Shown one piece after another: positions 10,010 through 19,740 of a DNA stretch of 64,000 nucleotides. The notes beneath the pieces are model-generated. The model saw nothing but the letters and a program-made list of their open reading frames with translations, was not told the origin of the DNA and ran no database searches. Numbering within the stretch: the stretch's first letter is position 1; each line of letters starts with the position of its first letter. The translations under genes and the position numbers were made by a program. The stretch comes from Collimonas pratensis (lineage in GTDB: Bacteria; Pseudomonadota; Gammaproteobacteria; Burkholderiales; Burkholderiaceae_D): the NCBI RefSeq assembly GCF_001584185.1, contig NZ_CP013234.1:1116001-1180000 (forward strand), written 5' to 3'.

Positions 10010-10570
10010 TCAAGGCTGTATTGCGCCGAATTGCTGCATCAGGCTCAGGTTGTCTTCCAGGTGCCAGTTGTCAGCAATGCGGCCGTCGGCGATCCGGTAC
10101 AGGTCGAAAGCTTGGAAGTCGATTGCCTGGCCCTTGCCCTTGAGCTTCCCGAACTGGCCGCTGAAGTGACCGCGGAAGTGGAGATGGAGCGAGACGCGGT
10201 CGCCGGCGACCACCATGTCGTCAATTTCCATAGCCAGGTCCGGCACTGCGGCGCGGAAACCTTGCGATGCCTGCAGCGGACCGGCCACGCCTTGAAGGCG
10301 TCCGGCCGGCAAAGTGCGGTCAATGAAATCCGGCGACAGCGCTTGCCGCGCGTATTGTTCGTCGCCGGTGTTCCAGAATGCGGCATAGCGGCGAGCTGCC
10401 AGGACCATCGGGGCCGCATCGGAAGGGTTGCCGGCAATTGCTGCGTGATGTGGTTCAGGCAGTTTGCGGTCATCGGCTTGTGCCGCCCTGCTACATAGGG
10501 TCAGGCCCAGGACTGATGCTGCCGCGGCCGCCGATATCTGGCGCCGAGTGGGAAGAAGTGCTGATGTCAT
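10010..10570 (-). CDS. Exported SnoaL-like (NTF2-fold) protein
   Basis: The ATG at 10570 is preferred to the one 45 bases upstream because it starts a twin-arginine-like signal: MTSALLPTRRQIS followed by an alanine-rich helix and an AQA cleavage region. The mature part (about 145 residues) is a SnoaL/NTF2 alpha+beta barrel of the ester-cyclase type, with YAAFWNTGDEQYARQALSPD near the start and DLYRIADGRIADNWHLEDN at the end, the typical 'D-x-Y-R-x-x-D-G-K-I' signature. The function is uncertain; such proteins bind or isomerise small hydrophobic molecules. It ends 27 bases before the OYE-family gene in the same direction, suggesting a shared operon for an electrophile or cyclic ketone. Confidence 0.8.
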   Translation of the reverse strand: MTSALLPTRRQISAAAAASVLGLTLCSRAAQADDRKLPEPHHAAIAGNPSDAAPMVLAARRYAAFWNTGDEQYARQALSPDFIDRTLPAGRLQGVAGPLQASQGFRAAVPDLAMEIDDMVVAGDRVSLHLHFRGHFSGQFGKLKGKGQAIDFQAFDLYRIADGRIADNWHLEDNLSLMQQFGAIQP

Positions 10571-10757
10571 GAAAAAATCCTCGCTGTTGATTGAACGGTG
10601 TACTAATGGAGGCATTGTCCGTTCTAGCGAGGATTTTGATAATTAGGCGCGATATTGAATCATTTGTTTGTTTTTGTTGAATATAATCAGCTGGGCGCCG
10701 ATGTCTCCAGCTAGTTCAAGTGATCAATGATTTGTGATCCAGTTTGAGTTAATACAG

Positions 10758-11402
10758 CTAATTTTTTTTAATTAACAGACTTTTTCCTCGCAAGCGCAAT
10801 AATGTCACGAGTCGTTGGGCCGCAGGGGACAGGTAAGCGTTCTTTCGATAGGCGATTCCAAGGCGTCTTTGCATGGTCGTCTCTTTCAGCACAACTTCCC
10901 GCAGCGATGTTTTTCCAGATTGCAAATTTGCTCTTGTCGCGAACCCAAGCAATCCGGTTTTTTCTATTAACGGCAGAATCATGTTCAGTACGGTCGGTTC
11001 GATTTGTACCTGTGGTCTCGGTAGCCTGTTTCGATCAAAGGTTTGGTCCAACCATTGCCGGCTTGCCACGGTTGTGGCAGGCAATACCCAGCGGTAGTCG
11101 AGAAGGTCTTTCAGGGTGTAGCGCCTTTTAAAAATTGGATGATCTTTTGCTGCCAGCACCACGACTTCATCTTCGACAATTTGCTCCGATTCAACATCGG
11201 CATCCGACTGGATGATAGGTCCGACTGCGAGGTCCGGGTCACCTCCATTTAACGCCTCCAACAAGGCATCATTCATTGACACCATCAGTTGGATCGTAAC
11301 GTCCGGCGCTTCTGCCAACAGTTCCTGGCAGACTTGTGGTAGCAAATGTTCCGCCAGGGTTGGTACACAGCCCAGTCGGATAGCGGTCGAGACTGTGTGC
11401 AA
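10758..11402 (-). pseudogene. LysR-family regulator lacking its DNA-binding domain
   Basis: The 214 residues correspond to the effector-binding domain only: IRLGCVPTLAEHLLPQVCQE at the start, PDLAVGPI and VVLAAKDHPIF in the middle, a conventional end after RLVTLLR. The 60-90 residue helix-turn-helix that should precede is gone; upstream of 11402 the sequence changes to low-GC DNA and then to an IS1182-type transposase stump, which probably removed it. Without the helix-turn-helix it cannot act as a normal regulator. Confidence 0.8.
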
Positions 11403-11473
11403 ACATAGCGAGCTAGTCAGCTATTTTTCGATACAAGCGTCAAATCGATATTGCATATTTGACCGAGGTTTCG

Positions 11474-11650
11474 ATGAAACGCTTTGTCCAGGCAATGGAT
11501 TGCACGCAGAGCATCCTGTTACCAGAGCAGCTCGAAGATTACGTCAGTGAAGATAACCCAGTCCGAGTCATCGAAGTGCCTGAGGGCCGGTTAGCTGCCG
11601 TTTCGCATTTCAAGGTAGCCGCTGCTGGCGCAGAGGGCATATCTCCCTAA
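11474..11650 (+). pseudogene. IS1182-type transposase, N-terminal stump
   Basis: MKRFVQAMDCTQSILLPEQL followed by EDYVSEDNPVRVIEV is the highly conserved beginning of IS1182-family transposases, where the same region reads close to MKRF-QG-DR-Q-LLP--LDD-V---NPVRV-D. Similarity stops after about 37 residues; the rest of the frame does not continue the family and ends at 11650. The DDE catalytic core is missing. It marks the deletion that also beheaded the neighbouring LysR gene. Confidence 0.75.
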
Positions 11651-12069
11651 GCGGGATCTGGTCCCGAAGGTGCCCCCACCGGCAATCGGCGGTGACGGAT
11701 ATTACTGATCACGGGCTCACTGCAATGCGGGCAAGCGAGCGCGATCTTATCTAATGGCGGTAAACTTGTGTTGCTGTTAGCCAACGGAAATGTGAAAGAA
11801 CGTTAATCTCTTCTTATCGAGATACTTGCCACCTACTCTAGTGATAGAGTCGTTGGACGTCTTGCTTCGAACTTACAAGATTGCCGTTTGATAAGGGTGC
11901 TTTCTACTGAGAGCACCTGACAATTTTGACAGTTACGCAACAATGCTCGATCGTGTACGGTGCGTACCACTTTAAATAAAGTGCATCCCGCTCCCTCAGT
12001 TTTTTCTCCATTTAACCGCGGCGTTTCCAGCGTTATCCAGATTTTTCTTATCTCATTAGGGGCATCACT
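11651..12069. other. Intergenic scar and leader of hcp
   Basis: No convincing gene on either strand. The left part probably contains further IS debris. The last 100 bases are the untranslated leader of hcp, with a purine-rich TTAGGGGCATCACT before the ATG at 12070. Confidence 0.4.
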
Positions 12070-12561
12070 ATGGCAATCGATGTTTATCTGCAAATTGACG
12101 GTATTAAAGGCGAATCCACAGACAGCGCACATAAGGACTGGATCGAGTGCAAATCGGTCCAATGGGAAGTGCTGCAGCCGAAGTCGGCTACTGCATCCAC
12201 CGGAGGCGGTCATACTGCCGAACGTTGTGAGCACAAGGACATTGTGATTACTAAGATTGCTGATTTGGCGACACCATTGTTGCTGCAAAACTGTTCATCA
12301 GGCAAGACGATTCCTAAAGCTACGTTTGAATTTTTACGTGCTGATGGTAAGGGTGACCGCATCAAATATTTCACAATCGAACTGACCAACCTGTTGATCT
12401 CGGATGTCACGCCATCGGTGACAGAAGGTAGTGTACTGAGCGAAAGCGTCAGCTTGAAATACTCCCAGGTCAAATGGAAATACGTGCAGCAGAAAATCGG
12501 AGGTGGCTCCGGTGGTAATACCTCTGGCGGATGGGATTTGTCGACCAACAAGGTCGTGTAA
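12070..12561 (+). CDS. hcp: Type VI secretion tube protein Hcp
   Basis: The 163-residue product begins MAIDVYLQIDGIKGEST and contains the Hcp1-family beta-barrel pattern: DWIECKSVQWEV, a His-rich AERCEHKDIVITKIADLATP, FEFLRADG and SVSLKYSQVKWKY. Hcp hexamers stack into the inner tube of the type VI machine and act as chaperones for effectors. The C-terminal tail (GGGSGGNTSGGWDLSTNKVV) is usual for this subfamily. No sheath, baseplate or membrane-complex genes are in the window, so this is an orphan hcp-vgrG cluster using a machine encoded elsewhere. A terminator follows, which would let Hcp be made in excess over VgrG. Confidence 0.95.
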   Translation: MAIDVYLQIDGIKGESTDSAHKDWIECKSVQWEVLQPKSATASTGGGHTAERCEHKDIVITKIADLATPLLLQNCSSGKTIPKATFEFLRADGKGDRIKYFTIELTNLLISDVTPSVTEGSVLSESVSLKYSQVKWKYVQQKIGGGSGGNTSGGWDLSTNKVV

Positions 12562-12578
12562 TTTGCTGTGTCGATAAG

Positions 12579-12615
12579 AAGAACTGTGGCGTTTCGACGC
12601 TACAGTTCTTTTTGG
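12579..12615 (+). terminator. Terminator between hcp and vgrG
   Basis: AAGAACTGTGGCG at 12579-12591 pairs with CGCTACAGTTCTT at 12598-12610 (one G-T pair), six-base loop, followed by a T-rich run. The position suggests partial termination after hcp. Confidence 0.85.
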
Positions 12616-12744
12616 CAATGATCATTTTGAATGTACGGTACCACCCTGTACCATCACTGCGATCTATCGGCTGTTCCTCCGTGTTATTTGTTAAAATTAC
12701 ACAATTTTGCCAAATGGCAATTTCGTGTACACCAAAGGATCTGC

Positions 12745-15228
12745 ATGGCTGAAGCCATTAAAACGCTGCGAAGCTTGGTCCAGAATCGCCAGCACAACCG
12801 AATTTTGCGCCTGTCCTTTGCGAATAACGACGCTCCGAAAGCCGAGCTGTTAGTCAATCGGCTAGATGCAAGCGAAGCCCTGAGCCGCGATTTCTCCTAT
12901 ACCGTTGAGCTATTGAGCGATGACGCAAACATCCCCTTGAAATCGATGATGGGGAAATTGCTTTGCGTAGAAATGGTACGGGGGGACGGCAGCATCCGTT
13001 TCTTCAGCGGTTACGTCGAGAGCTTCCGCTTCAAGCGTACCGACGGCAGCTTCGCCTTTTACGAGGCGCATCTGGTGCCATGGCTGACGTATCTGAAATC
13101 GCGCAAAGACAATTACATTTTTCATCAGCTGTCTCTTCAAGATTTAAGCGCCCACGTGTTTGCCGATTACGGCGCGTATGCCGCATGGGATTGCAAGCTA
13201 AATCATGCTGACCCAGTGGTTACCGAAATATTCCAGTTCGACGAAAGCGACAGCAATTTTGTCCATCGGCGCTGGGAAAATCTGGGCTGGCATTACCACT
13301 TTGAGCATACAGCTAAAGGCCACACATTAAAGCTGTCGGATGACTCCACCTATGCGGAACCAATAGACGGCAACGCCGAAATTCCATTTCAGCGCCACGC
13401 CGGCGCGATCGAAGAAGACGGGATTTCCGACTGGTCGCCGATGCGGCAGTTTTCCATATCGACGGTGGCCATTAGAAGTTTTGATTTCAAGAACCCGCGC
13501 CCACAAGAAGCCAGCGTCCCTACGCTCAACAAGCAAGGGGCCGTGCCTGCAGTGGAATCGTACGAATATGCGGGCGCCTATGGTTTCGCCAACGGCCAGG
13601 ATGGTGACCGCCTCAGCCGCGTGAGAATGGAAGAGCCGGAAGCCATTGCAAAAACTTTCGATGGTGCGGGCAACAACCGTTACGCGCAACCGGGGCGGAC
13701 TTTCCGACTGACTGGACACTTTTCCGAAGACTGGTCGCCACACAACGATAAACAGGGCGAAGAACAGGATCACGAATTCCTGATCATTAGCGTCGAGCAC
13801 AGCGCCACCAATAACTACCTGCAAAACGCCGATGCCGCTCCAGCCTATTCAAACCGGCTGACATGTATCCGCAAGAAGATTCCCTGGCGCCCGGGGCGCG
13901 GCTACAACAGCGAAGAAACCCGCATCTACGGTTTGCAGACGGCGACTGTAGTCGGTCCTTCCGGCGAAAATCTGCACGTCGATAATTTTGGCCGTGTGAA
14001 AGTCCAGTTCCACTGGGACCGCGTCGGCAAGAACGACCAGGATAGTTCCGCCTGGATCCGGGTTGCAAGCGGCTGGGCTGGCGCTGATCAGGGTTTCGTC
14101 GCCATTCCGCGCATCGGGCAGCTAGTGATCGTGCAATGGCTAGATGGCAATTGCGATCGGCCCATCATCACCGGCTCCGTAGCCAGCCAGAACAACATGC
14201 CATCGTGGGCCTTGCCTGCGCAAAGCCCACTGTCCGGCATCCGTAGCCGGGAATTGACGCCCAATGGCGGTAATGCACCGGGCGGCAGAAGCGGGCACCT
14301 GATTTTCGACGACTCCAATGCGAAAATACAAACGCAGCTCCGCAGCGATCATCTGGACAGCCAAATATCCTTGGGCAGCATCACACGCATTGAAAACAAT
14401 GCAGGCCGCCAGGACGCGCGCGGAAACGGGTTTGAGCTGAGATCTGACGGCCATGGCGTAGTGAGATCTGCTGAAGGATTACTGCTCACCACTGAAGCAA
14501 GACCGAAGGCGGCCGCCCATATCACTGACATGGGTGAGACCGTATCGCGCTTGACGCAGGCACGTAGCACTGCTGAAAGCCTAGCTAACCTGGCGCAAGA
14601 ACACCAGGCGCAGGACAAAGGTGCGGATCAAAGTGATGTCACCAAGGCGATCAAATCGCAAAATGATGCGATCAAGGGCAGCGGTGGTGGCGACGGGAAA
14701 TTTCCTGAGCTGGCGGAGCCGCATCTGGTGGTGGCAAGCCCTAGCGGCATTGAGACAACTTCGGGGGCATCCACGCATATCGCCAGTGCCGAACATACGG
14801 CATTGACGGCGGGTAGTCATGTATCGATAGCCGCAGGCAAATCGTTCTTTGTCAGTGCCGCCGAAAAACTCTCTCTCTTGGCTTACAGGCTGGGCATCAA
14901 ACTGATTGCCGCCAGTGGCAAAGTGCAGATACAAGCGCAAAACGACGGCATGGAACTGCTGGCGCAGAAGGTAGTCGACATCATCAGCACTCAGGACTGG
15001 ATCAATCTCAAGGCCAAGAAAGGCATACGCCTGAATGGTGGTGGCAGCGAGTTTGTGATCAGCGAAGGTATCACGGGATTTACCAATGGTGCGCATGAGG
15101 TCCATGCTGCCGGTCATCAGACCTTGGGGCCGCAAGGTAAGCCTGCGCAATTCCCCGGCTCCAAGCTCTGCCCATCGCAAACGGCGGGCGCAGCACAGTC
15201 CGGTGCTGCTTCCGTACCGCTGGCTTGA
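12745..15228 (+). CDS. vgrG: Type VI secretion spike protein VgrG
   Basis: The ATG at 12745, preceded by AAAGGAT, gives MAEAIKTLRSLVQNRQHNRI; the longer frame from 12631 adds a segment without family similarity. The 827-residue protein has the gp27-like hub (about 20-420, including SYTVELLSDDANIPLKSMMG and FFSGYVESF), the gp5-like OB domain (about 420-560; VGPSGENLHVDNFGRVKVQF and GWAGADQGFVAIPRIGQLVI), then a DUF2345 beta-helix region (about 600-790). After DUF2345 only a short Pro/Gln/Ala-rich tail remains, so there is no obvious fused enzyme; the cargo is probably the downstream effector loaded through the DUF4123 adaptor and PAAR tip. vgrG ends 28 bases before the adaptor start. Confidence 0.95.
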   Translation: MAEAIKTLRSLVQNRQHNRILRLSFANNDAPKAELLVNRLDASEALSRDFSYTVELLSDDANIPLKSMMGKLLCVEMVRGDGSIRFFSGYVESFRFKRTDGSFAFYEAHLVPWLTYLKSRKDNYIFHQLSLQDLSAHVFADYGAYAAWDCKLNHADPVVTEIFQFDESDSNFVHRRWENLGWHYHFEHTAKGHTLKLSDDSTYAEPIDGNAEIPFQRHAGAIEEDGISDWSPMRQFSISTVAIRSFDFKNPRPQEASVPTLNKQGAVPAVESYEYAGAYGFANGQDGDRLSRVRMEEPEAIAKTFDGAGNNRYAQPGRTFRLTGHFSEDWSPHNDKQGEEQDHEFLIISVEHSATNNYLQNADAAPAYSNRLTCIRKKIPWRPGRGYNSEETRIYGLQTATVVGPSGENLHVDNFGRVKVQFHWDRVGKNDQDSSAWIRVASGWAGADQGFVAIPRIGQLVIVQWLDGNCDRPIITGSVASQNNMPSWALPAQSPLSGIRSRELTPNGGNAPGGRSGHLIFDDSNAKIQTQLRSDHLDSQISLGSITRIENNAGRQDARGNGFELRSDGHGVVRSAEGLLLTTEARPKAAAHITDMGETVSRLTQARSTAESLANLAQEHQAQDKGADQSDVTKAIKSQNDAIKGSGGGDGKFPELAEPHLVVASPSGIETTSGASTHIASAEHTALTAGSHVSIAAGKSFFVSAAEKLSLLAYRLGIKLIAASGKVQIQAQNDGMELLAQKVVDIISTQDWINLKAKKGIRLNGGGSEFVISEGITGFTNGAHEVHAAGHQTLGPQGKPAQFPGSKLCPSQTAGAAQSGAASVPLA

Positions 15229-15256
15229 TCGAACTATCTGCTTACGAAATGCGCTA

Positions 15257-16147
15257 ATGCAAAGTATCCCTCCCCCAGGCGAAGTCATCCGCAACGGCTA
15301 TCTGCTGATTGACGCTTCCAATATTGACGATGAAACGTTCGCAGAACCGCTGCCGATGCTGCGCTGTACACCCGGAGCACTGGCAAATGCAGACGACTTC
15401 ACGCCACGGCTGATCGATGTAGCAGCACTTTCTTTAGCGCAGCAGGCTGATGCGACAGCCGCGATGCTGCGCGAAACTGATGGCGACAGACCTCCTGCCA
15501 TCTGTGCGTGGCTGAACAGTACTTTTGATGCTGACACACTGAAGCGCCATATTGCGCGTTTCTTGGTAGGTCCTGGCTCGGATGGAGGTTCCGTCTTTTG
15601 GCGCTACTATGATCCGCGCGTATTTTCGTTGGCGATGGCGCTGTTTGCACCGGCACAAAAAGAAGCTTTGCTGGGACCAGTCACCGAATGGCGCTTCGCC
15701 TGGTGCCGGCATTGGTGGAGCGTAGCGGGACCAGGGCGCGAAACGGATCCGTTGGGAGGATTTAAACCTGCATGGCCGACTGACAAACAATGGTCCAGTC
15801 TCGATCACAGTGAATTGATCGCAGCTGTCTTTGCACATATACACGACATTCGCGGCCCACTTTCTCCCGTTGATATCTTGGGCTATCAACGGGAAATCGA
15901 TTTGGCTCTCGCGGGTGGAAGGCAGTACTTGAAGTTAACCGAATTCGATGAACTGATTGAATACACGCTACTTAGCGTGCGCTATGGTGACGCTTTCCTG
16001 CGTCATCCGAAACTTAACTCTGCATGGACCGATCTTGCGCAAGGAAAAATTAACTGGATTGATCTGCAGAACTTGCTTGACCATAACGATTATCACAAGC
16101 TGAATCAACAATCTCAGCTGCAACAGACGCCAACAGGAGCGGCCTAA
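15257..16147 (+). CDS. DUF4123 adaptor/chaperone for a type VI effector
   Basis: The ATG at 15257 (MQSIPPPGEVIRNGYLLIDA) is preferred over the earlier in-frame ATG at 15086, which lies inside vgrG. Residues 14-140 show the DUF4123 pattern: YLLIDASN, CAWLNS, RHIARFLVGP, VFWRYYDPRVFSLAMALF. DUF4123 proteins (Tap/TEC type) load a specific effector onto its VgrG and are encoded between the two genes, exactly as here. The stop codon overlaps the start of the effector gene by one base (TAATG), a sign of translational coupling. Confidence 0.9.
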   Translation: MQSIPPPGEVIRNGYLLIDASNIDDETFAEPLPMLRCTPGALANADDFTPRLIDVAALSLAQQADATAAMLRETDGDRPPAICAWLNSTFDADTLKRHIARFLVGPGSDGGSVFWRYYDPRVFSLAMALFAPAQKEALLGPVTEWRFAWCRHWWSVAGPGRETDPLGGFKPAWPTDKQWSSLDHSELIAAVFAHIHDIRGPLSPVDILGYQREIDLALAGGRQYLKLTEFDELIEYTLLSVRYGDAFLRHPKLNSAWTDLAQGKINWIDLQNLLDHNDYHKLNQQSQLQQTPTGAA

Positions 16148-18648
16148 TGCCTAAATGTAATTTTTGCGATAAAAAGGGTTTGTTGATCTATCCGGTTCGT
16201 TACGCCGTCGCTTGTCCTGCGGGCGCGGCAGGCGTACCCGCTTTGTCAGGTAACTTCAAGATAGAAGGCGCGCCGCAAGATATTGGTACGGCGAAATACA
16301 CTTTACGCACTCTGCGAGCTGGCTATCTCTACACCTATGATGAAAAGCGCAATCGCCTCAAAGGCTATATGGTGCAACCCAAAGGCCACCTATGGAATTT
16401 TCCCATCGAATATATGCCAATGGGACCAGGGATTCCGTTTCACTGCGTTGATGGAGGGGAGGTTGTGCGTTCACATTGCGTTGATGTCCCTCATACGCCC
16501 GCCGATCCGGCAACCAATTTCTGGATAGGCTGGTCTAGCGTAATGTGGACAAAAGGTTTAATCAAAAAGGCAGGCGACGCTGCTTGGCGCAAAAAACATA
16601 TGCAGTGTATTGATGTGCCTGCGATGTTGGCCGGAGGAGCAAAGCATACCGGCGAATATAAAGCCAACTTCGGAAAGATTGCGCCTTTCGCAGCGAAAGG
16701 TGCTGCCATGCGTAAGGCTTTTTCGTTTAGTAATACAACTGCCACGCTAGAGATTCAGCAGCACGAATTGGGTCCCGTAATAGCCGAAATTATGGCGACA
16801 CAGGCACCTCATAACAAGGGTTTCATTGTTGCGGTCAACGACCCGGTTGGCATCACCAATGACTTGAGTGAACTCGCGGTGCCAGGGCTTCCTGCAGGAT
16901 TCGATGAAAAAATGTATCACGCGAAAATGGTGGCTGATTTACTCGATGGGGCGGAGAAAAGTGTACGTGCGAAAGCGCGAGATGGCGTGGTTTTTAGCGA
17001 TGAATTGGATGAAAATTCTAAAAATAGTTTGGACGGCGGCGACCCCGTTAATGCGGGTATAAAACTGTGGAAAATAATTAAAGCGGGAGGACTGAATAAT
17101 TACACGAAACAGCAAGAACAGGATAAGCAGAAATATGGAGCTGATCAGGCTGGGCGTCAGAACGCTGCTGCCGATCATGCCTGGGAAGAGTTGACGCACG
17201 AGAATGGAAAGCCGACGCTGGATGAAGCCCGCCTGAAATCTTTTCCCGCAGAATATCAAGAAGCTGTATTGGCATTTAAGCCGAATTACGACAAACTAAT
17301 TAACGCTCACGTTGATTGGCTTAAAAGCGAACAGCTGGCAAACTGGATGGACGGCGTGCATGATGCGACTGACATAAGCAGTGGCTACGCATATAGCGAG
17401 TCAGTTGCCCAATGTGTCGGTAAGGCCGTATCCACTAAGCCTTGCGCAGATCAACTCACAGCATGGCTCAATAGTGGCAAGTTATCGGATACCCATAATT
17501 TGTATGGGCGTGCATTGTTGTTCAATCAGAACGATATTATTGCAGCAACCGAACCGCATCTCAAAGGTAGTGATATTCAGTTTGAAAATATTCTAAATGT
17601 CTACAAAGGCGCGCTTGCACGAGTTGCAAGCAGAGATGCGGTAAAACTGGTTGATAGGTTGGCACTGGCGACAGCCAATATCATTATCAAAGCAATTAGT
17701 GAGGGCAGTTACTCTGTCATGCGCGGGTTGGCGTTGGCGCATTTAACGCTGCTGGGTGGCGTCACCATTAAGGCCAGCAATGTAAGCGCGAAAGATCTCT
17801 CCAAATGGGCGATCGAGCAAGCTAAAGCACAGGGTATCAAACTCAACACTGATAGAACGCAAACGAGAGTCGATGCACTCAAAGAAGCAAAAAGCAACGT
17901 TAAAAAACTTCCCGCAGATCGCAAACTAATTGCCTATGAATTGGACATCGCACAGTTGGAGCGAGACGAACGTATCACTGCCGGAAGTATCAGGGGGATC
18001 AAGGTGCCTGGCGTAGATGCTACTCAAAAATGGCTCGGTTCTTCTGCCCCACAAGAATTCCATCTTGGGGTAGTGACGGCGATAGTGCAATTGGTGGCTT
18101 TGGGGTTCGCGACTCAAGATTTGGTGAATAATGATAAATTTAATCAAACAGAGACGCGAACGAAGATGGCTATGGCTATTGTCAGCCTAGGAGCAACGAT
18201 CGTCGATACAGTTGGTTCAACGGTAGAAAAATCGACAACCCACCCCATGGCGGTATTTCTTCGCCAACAATGGGCGGTGGATGTGGAGAGTGCTGCCAAA
18301 TACGCGAAAGGCGCACGTGTAATTGGAGCCGCAGCCGGTGCTGTGCTTGGTCTTTTTGATATTTTGAAGAACGCACCGGATGCTTTTGGTGACGGGAATG
18401 AGACACTTGGCTGGTTGTACAGACTTAACGGTGCCCTTGGTATCGGAATTGCCATTGCTGCTTATTTTGCGATTGGTGCCATTTTTTGGCCGTTGCTAAT
18501 CGTAGCGTTTGTCGTGGGTATCGTGATTGCTCTCGTGAGCAGTGGTCTCTTAAAAACATGGATTTCTCGGTGCGAATTTAGCAAGGGTGAGAAATATCCA
18601 TCCTTTGACGACGAGTTGAAGGCATACAACCATGCTGTAGGAGCTTAA
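16147..18648 (+). CDS. VasX-like pore-forming type VI effector (BTH_I2691 family)
   Basis: The 833-residue product begins MPKCNFCDKKGLLIYPVRYA, the CxxC-containing start of the VasX N-terminal domain, followed by TLRTLRAGYLYTYDEKRNRL and a VQPKGHLWNFP segment also seen in that family. The middle 200-600 is mostly helical and charged. The last 200 residues hold several hydrophobic segments: about 640-660, 675-695, 724-742 and a long double helix at 765-803 (GIGIAIAAYFAIGAIFWPLL onward). Family members are delivered by the type VI system and insert into the target inner membrane, dissipating its potential. The gene sits after vgrG and the adaptor and before a membrane protein that probably gives self-protection. 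Start and coupling are clear; the exact lethal activity is inferred from the family and the C-terminal hydrophobicity. Confidence 0.85.
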   Translation: MPKCNFCDKKGLLIYPVRYAVACPAGAAGVPALSGNFKIEGAPQDIGTAKYTLRTLRAGYLYTYDEKRNRLKGYMVQPKGHLWNFPIEYMPMGPGIPFHCVDGGEVVRSHCVDVPHTPADPATNFWIGWSSVMWTKGLIKKAGDAAWRKKHMQCIDVPAMLAGGAKHTGEYKANFGKIAPFAAKGAAMRKAFSFSNTTATLEIQQHELGPVIAEIMATQAPHNKGFIVAVNDPVGITNDLSELAVPGLPAGFDEKMYHAKMVADLLDGAEKSVRAKARDGVVFSDELDENSKNSLDGGDPVNAGIKLWKIIKAGGLNNYTKQQEQDKQKYGADQAGRQNAAADHAWEELTHENGKPTLDEARLKSFPAEYQEAVLAFKPNYDKLINAHVDWLKSEQLANWMDGVHDATDISSGYAYSESVAQCVGKAVSTKPCADQLTAWLNSGKLSDTHNLYGRALLFNQNDIIAATEPHLKGSDIQFENILNVYKGALARVASRDAVKLVDRLALATANIIIKAISEGSYSVMRGLALAHLTLLGGVTIKASNVSAKDLSKWAIEQAKAQGIKLNTDRTQTRVDALKEAKSNVKKLPADRKLIAYELDIAQLERDERITAGSIRGIKVPGVDATQKWLGSSAPQEFHLGVVTAIVQLVALGFATQDLVNNDKFNQTETRTKMAMAIVSLGATIVDTVGSTVEKSTTHPMAVFLRQQWAVDVESAAKYAKGARVIGAAAGAVLGLFDILKNAPDAFGDGNETLGWLYRLNGALGIGIAIAAYFAIGAIFWPLLIVAFVVGIVIALVSSGLLKTWISRCEFSKGEKYPSFDDELKAYNHAVGA

Positions 18649-18651
18649 ATC

Positions 18652-19719
18652 ATGGATGAACGTGTGTTCCTATATAAAGCAGGTTTGCCAATTCCCGATT
18701 GGGACTTGAACCATCGGCTTCCAATTGATAAACCAGTTGGGCCAGAATGCAAAGATACTTCTACAATCTTTCGGCTCAATTCGACTTACATGGATGTGAC
18801 GGATCAACCGTATAGGGATCGACAGTGGCAGGCAGGAGGTGTTCTTCTTGCTTGTCTTGGTGTTGCACTGGGATTCTGGATGGAATACGAAACCCGAGTT
18901 ATTTTCTCAAAATCTGGCGGCCTATTTGGCGATTTATTTTGTCTCGGGATGGTCTTGATTTTCGGCTACGTAGCTTTTAAGTTTGGGCGTGACGAATTCT
19001 TTTCTCTTAGGCGCCGTCCAATCCGCTTTAACCGAGAGCAGAAAAAAATATATGCGATACGTCGCCGTCGTTTTTTTGCCAAATCGGGAGAAGGTGACGT
19101 CACTTTGGAAGTGCCATGGAGCGAAAAGTCTATTTTTTGCATCCATCGAGGGTCAGGCAATAATCGCAATTGTTATCACATCCGGCATTACGCTGTCGAC
19201 AACAGTGGCAATGTCGTGCAGGCATTTGCTATCGGCCGGGAGTGGGAGGGCAGAGCAAACCTCGAAGGACTGCTGTCGCAATGGAACTACTGGTGCTGGT
19301 ACATGAATCAAGGGCCGGCCGATTTACCTAAACCACCGCTCTTTTTCAGCGAGCATGAGAACATGCGCGAGAGCTTTTTATTTTGTATGTACGATTTCGG
19401 CACACGGGCTAGCGCGACCTATCGCATCATTATGATGCCATTTATCTTACTGATGACCAGTCATCGTTTGTTGGCGCTATGGACCTGTCGTGAGCCGGTT
19501 TGGCCAAAATCGGTAGAGCAAGTTAGCGCTATAGCGACCGCTGATGCTTATAGCCAACCGCGTGGCGATACTCCGGTAGGGTGGGCAGAAACCGCTCTGG
19601 CACAGGAAAGACACGATTATCCCTACGACCCGAAAATGGAATTGGACGGCTGGCATGGTGAAAAAGATGGCGCGGTTAATGCTTCTCTTTGGGCAGAAGA
19701 CGTTCCACCTAAGATCTAA
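18652..19719 (+). CDS. DUF6708-type membrane protein, candidate immunity to the VasX-like effector
   Basis: The 355-residue protein starts three bases after the effector stop. It has two membrane helices early (about 61-77 and 91-110, GGVLLACLGVALGFWM and LFCLGMVLIFGYVAF), a cytoplasmic part with RRRPIRFNREQKKIYAIRRR and a beta-rich EVPWSEKSIFCIHRGSGNNR region, and a further hydrophobic stretch near 258-277. This is the arrangement of DUF6708 proteins, which commonly accompany type VI effectors. Immunity proteins against pore-forming effectors are membrane proteins encoded directly downstream, so the role is a fair inference but not shown by sequence. It could instead assist effector loading. 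Confidence 0.7.
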   Translation: MDERVFLYKAGLPIPDWDLNHRLPIDKPVGPECKDTSTIFRLNSTYMDVTDQPYRDRQWQAGGVLLACLGVALGFWMEYETRVIFSKSGGLFGDLFCLGMVLIFGYVAFKFGRDEFFSLRRRPIRFNREQKKIYAIRRRRFFAKSGEGDVTLEVPWSEKSIFCIHRGSGNNRNCYHIRHYAVDNSGNVVQAFAIGREWEGRANLEGLLSQWNYWCWYMNQGPADLPKPPLFFSEHENMRESFLFCMYDFGTRASATYRIIMMPFILLMTSHRLLALWTCREPVWPKSVEQVSAIATADAYSQPRGDTPVGWAETALAQERHDYPYDPKMELDGWHGEKDGAVNASLWAEDVPPKI

Positions 19720-19740
19720 CCGAATCTAGGAGAATCCAAG

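Noticed and set aside
12745..15228. VgrG with a fused C-terminal effector
   Set aside because: After the DUF2345 region only about 40 residues of low complexity remain, with no enzyme motif.
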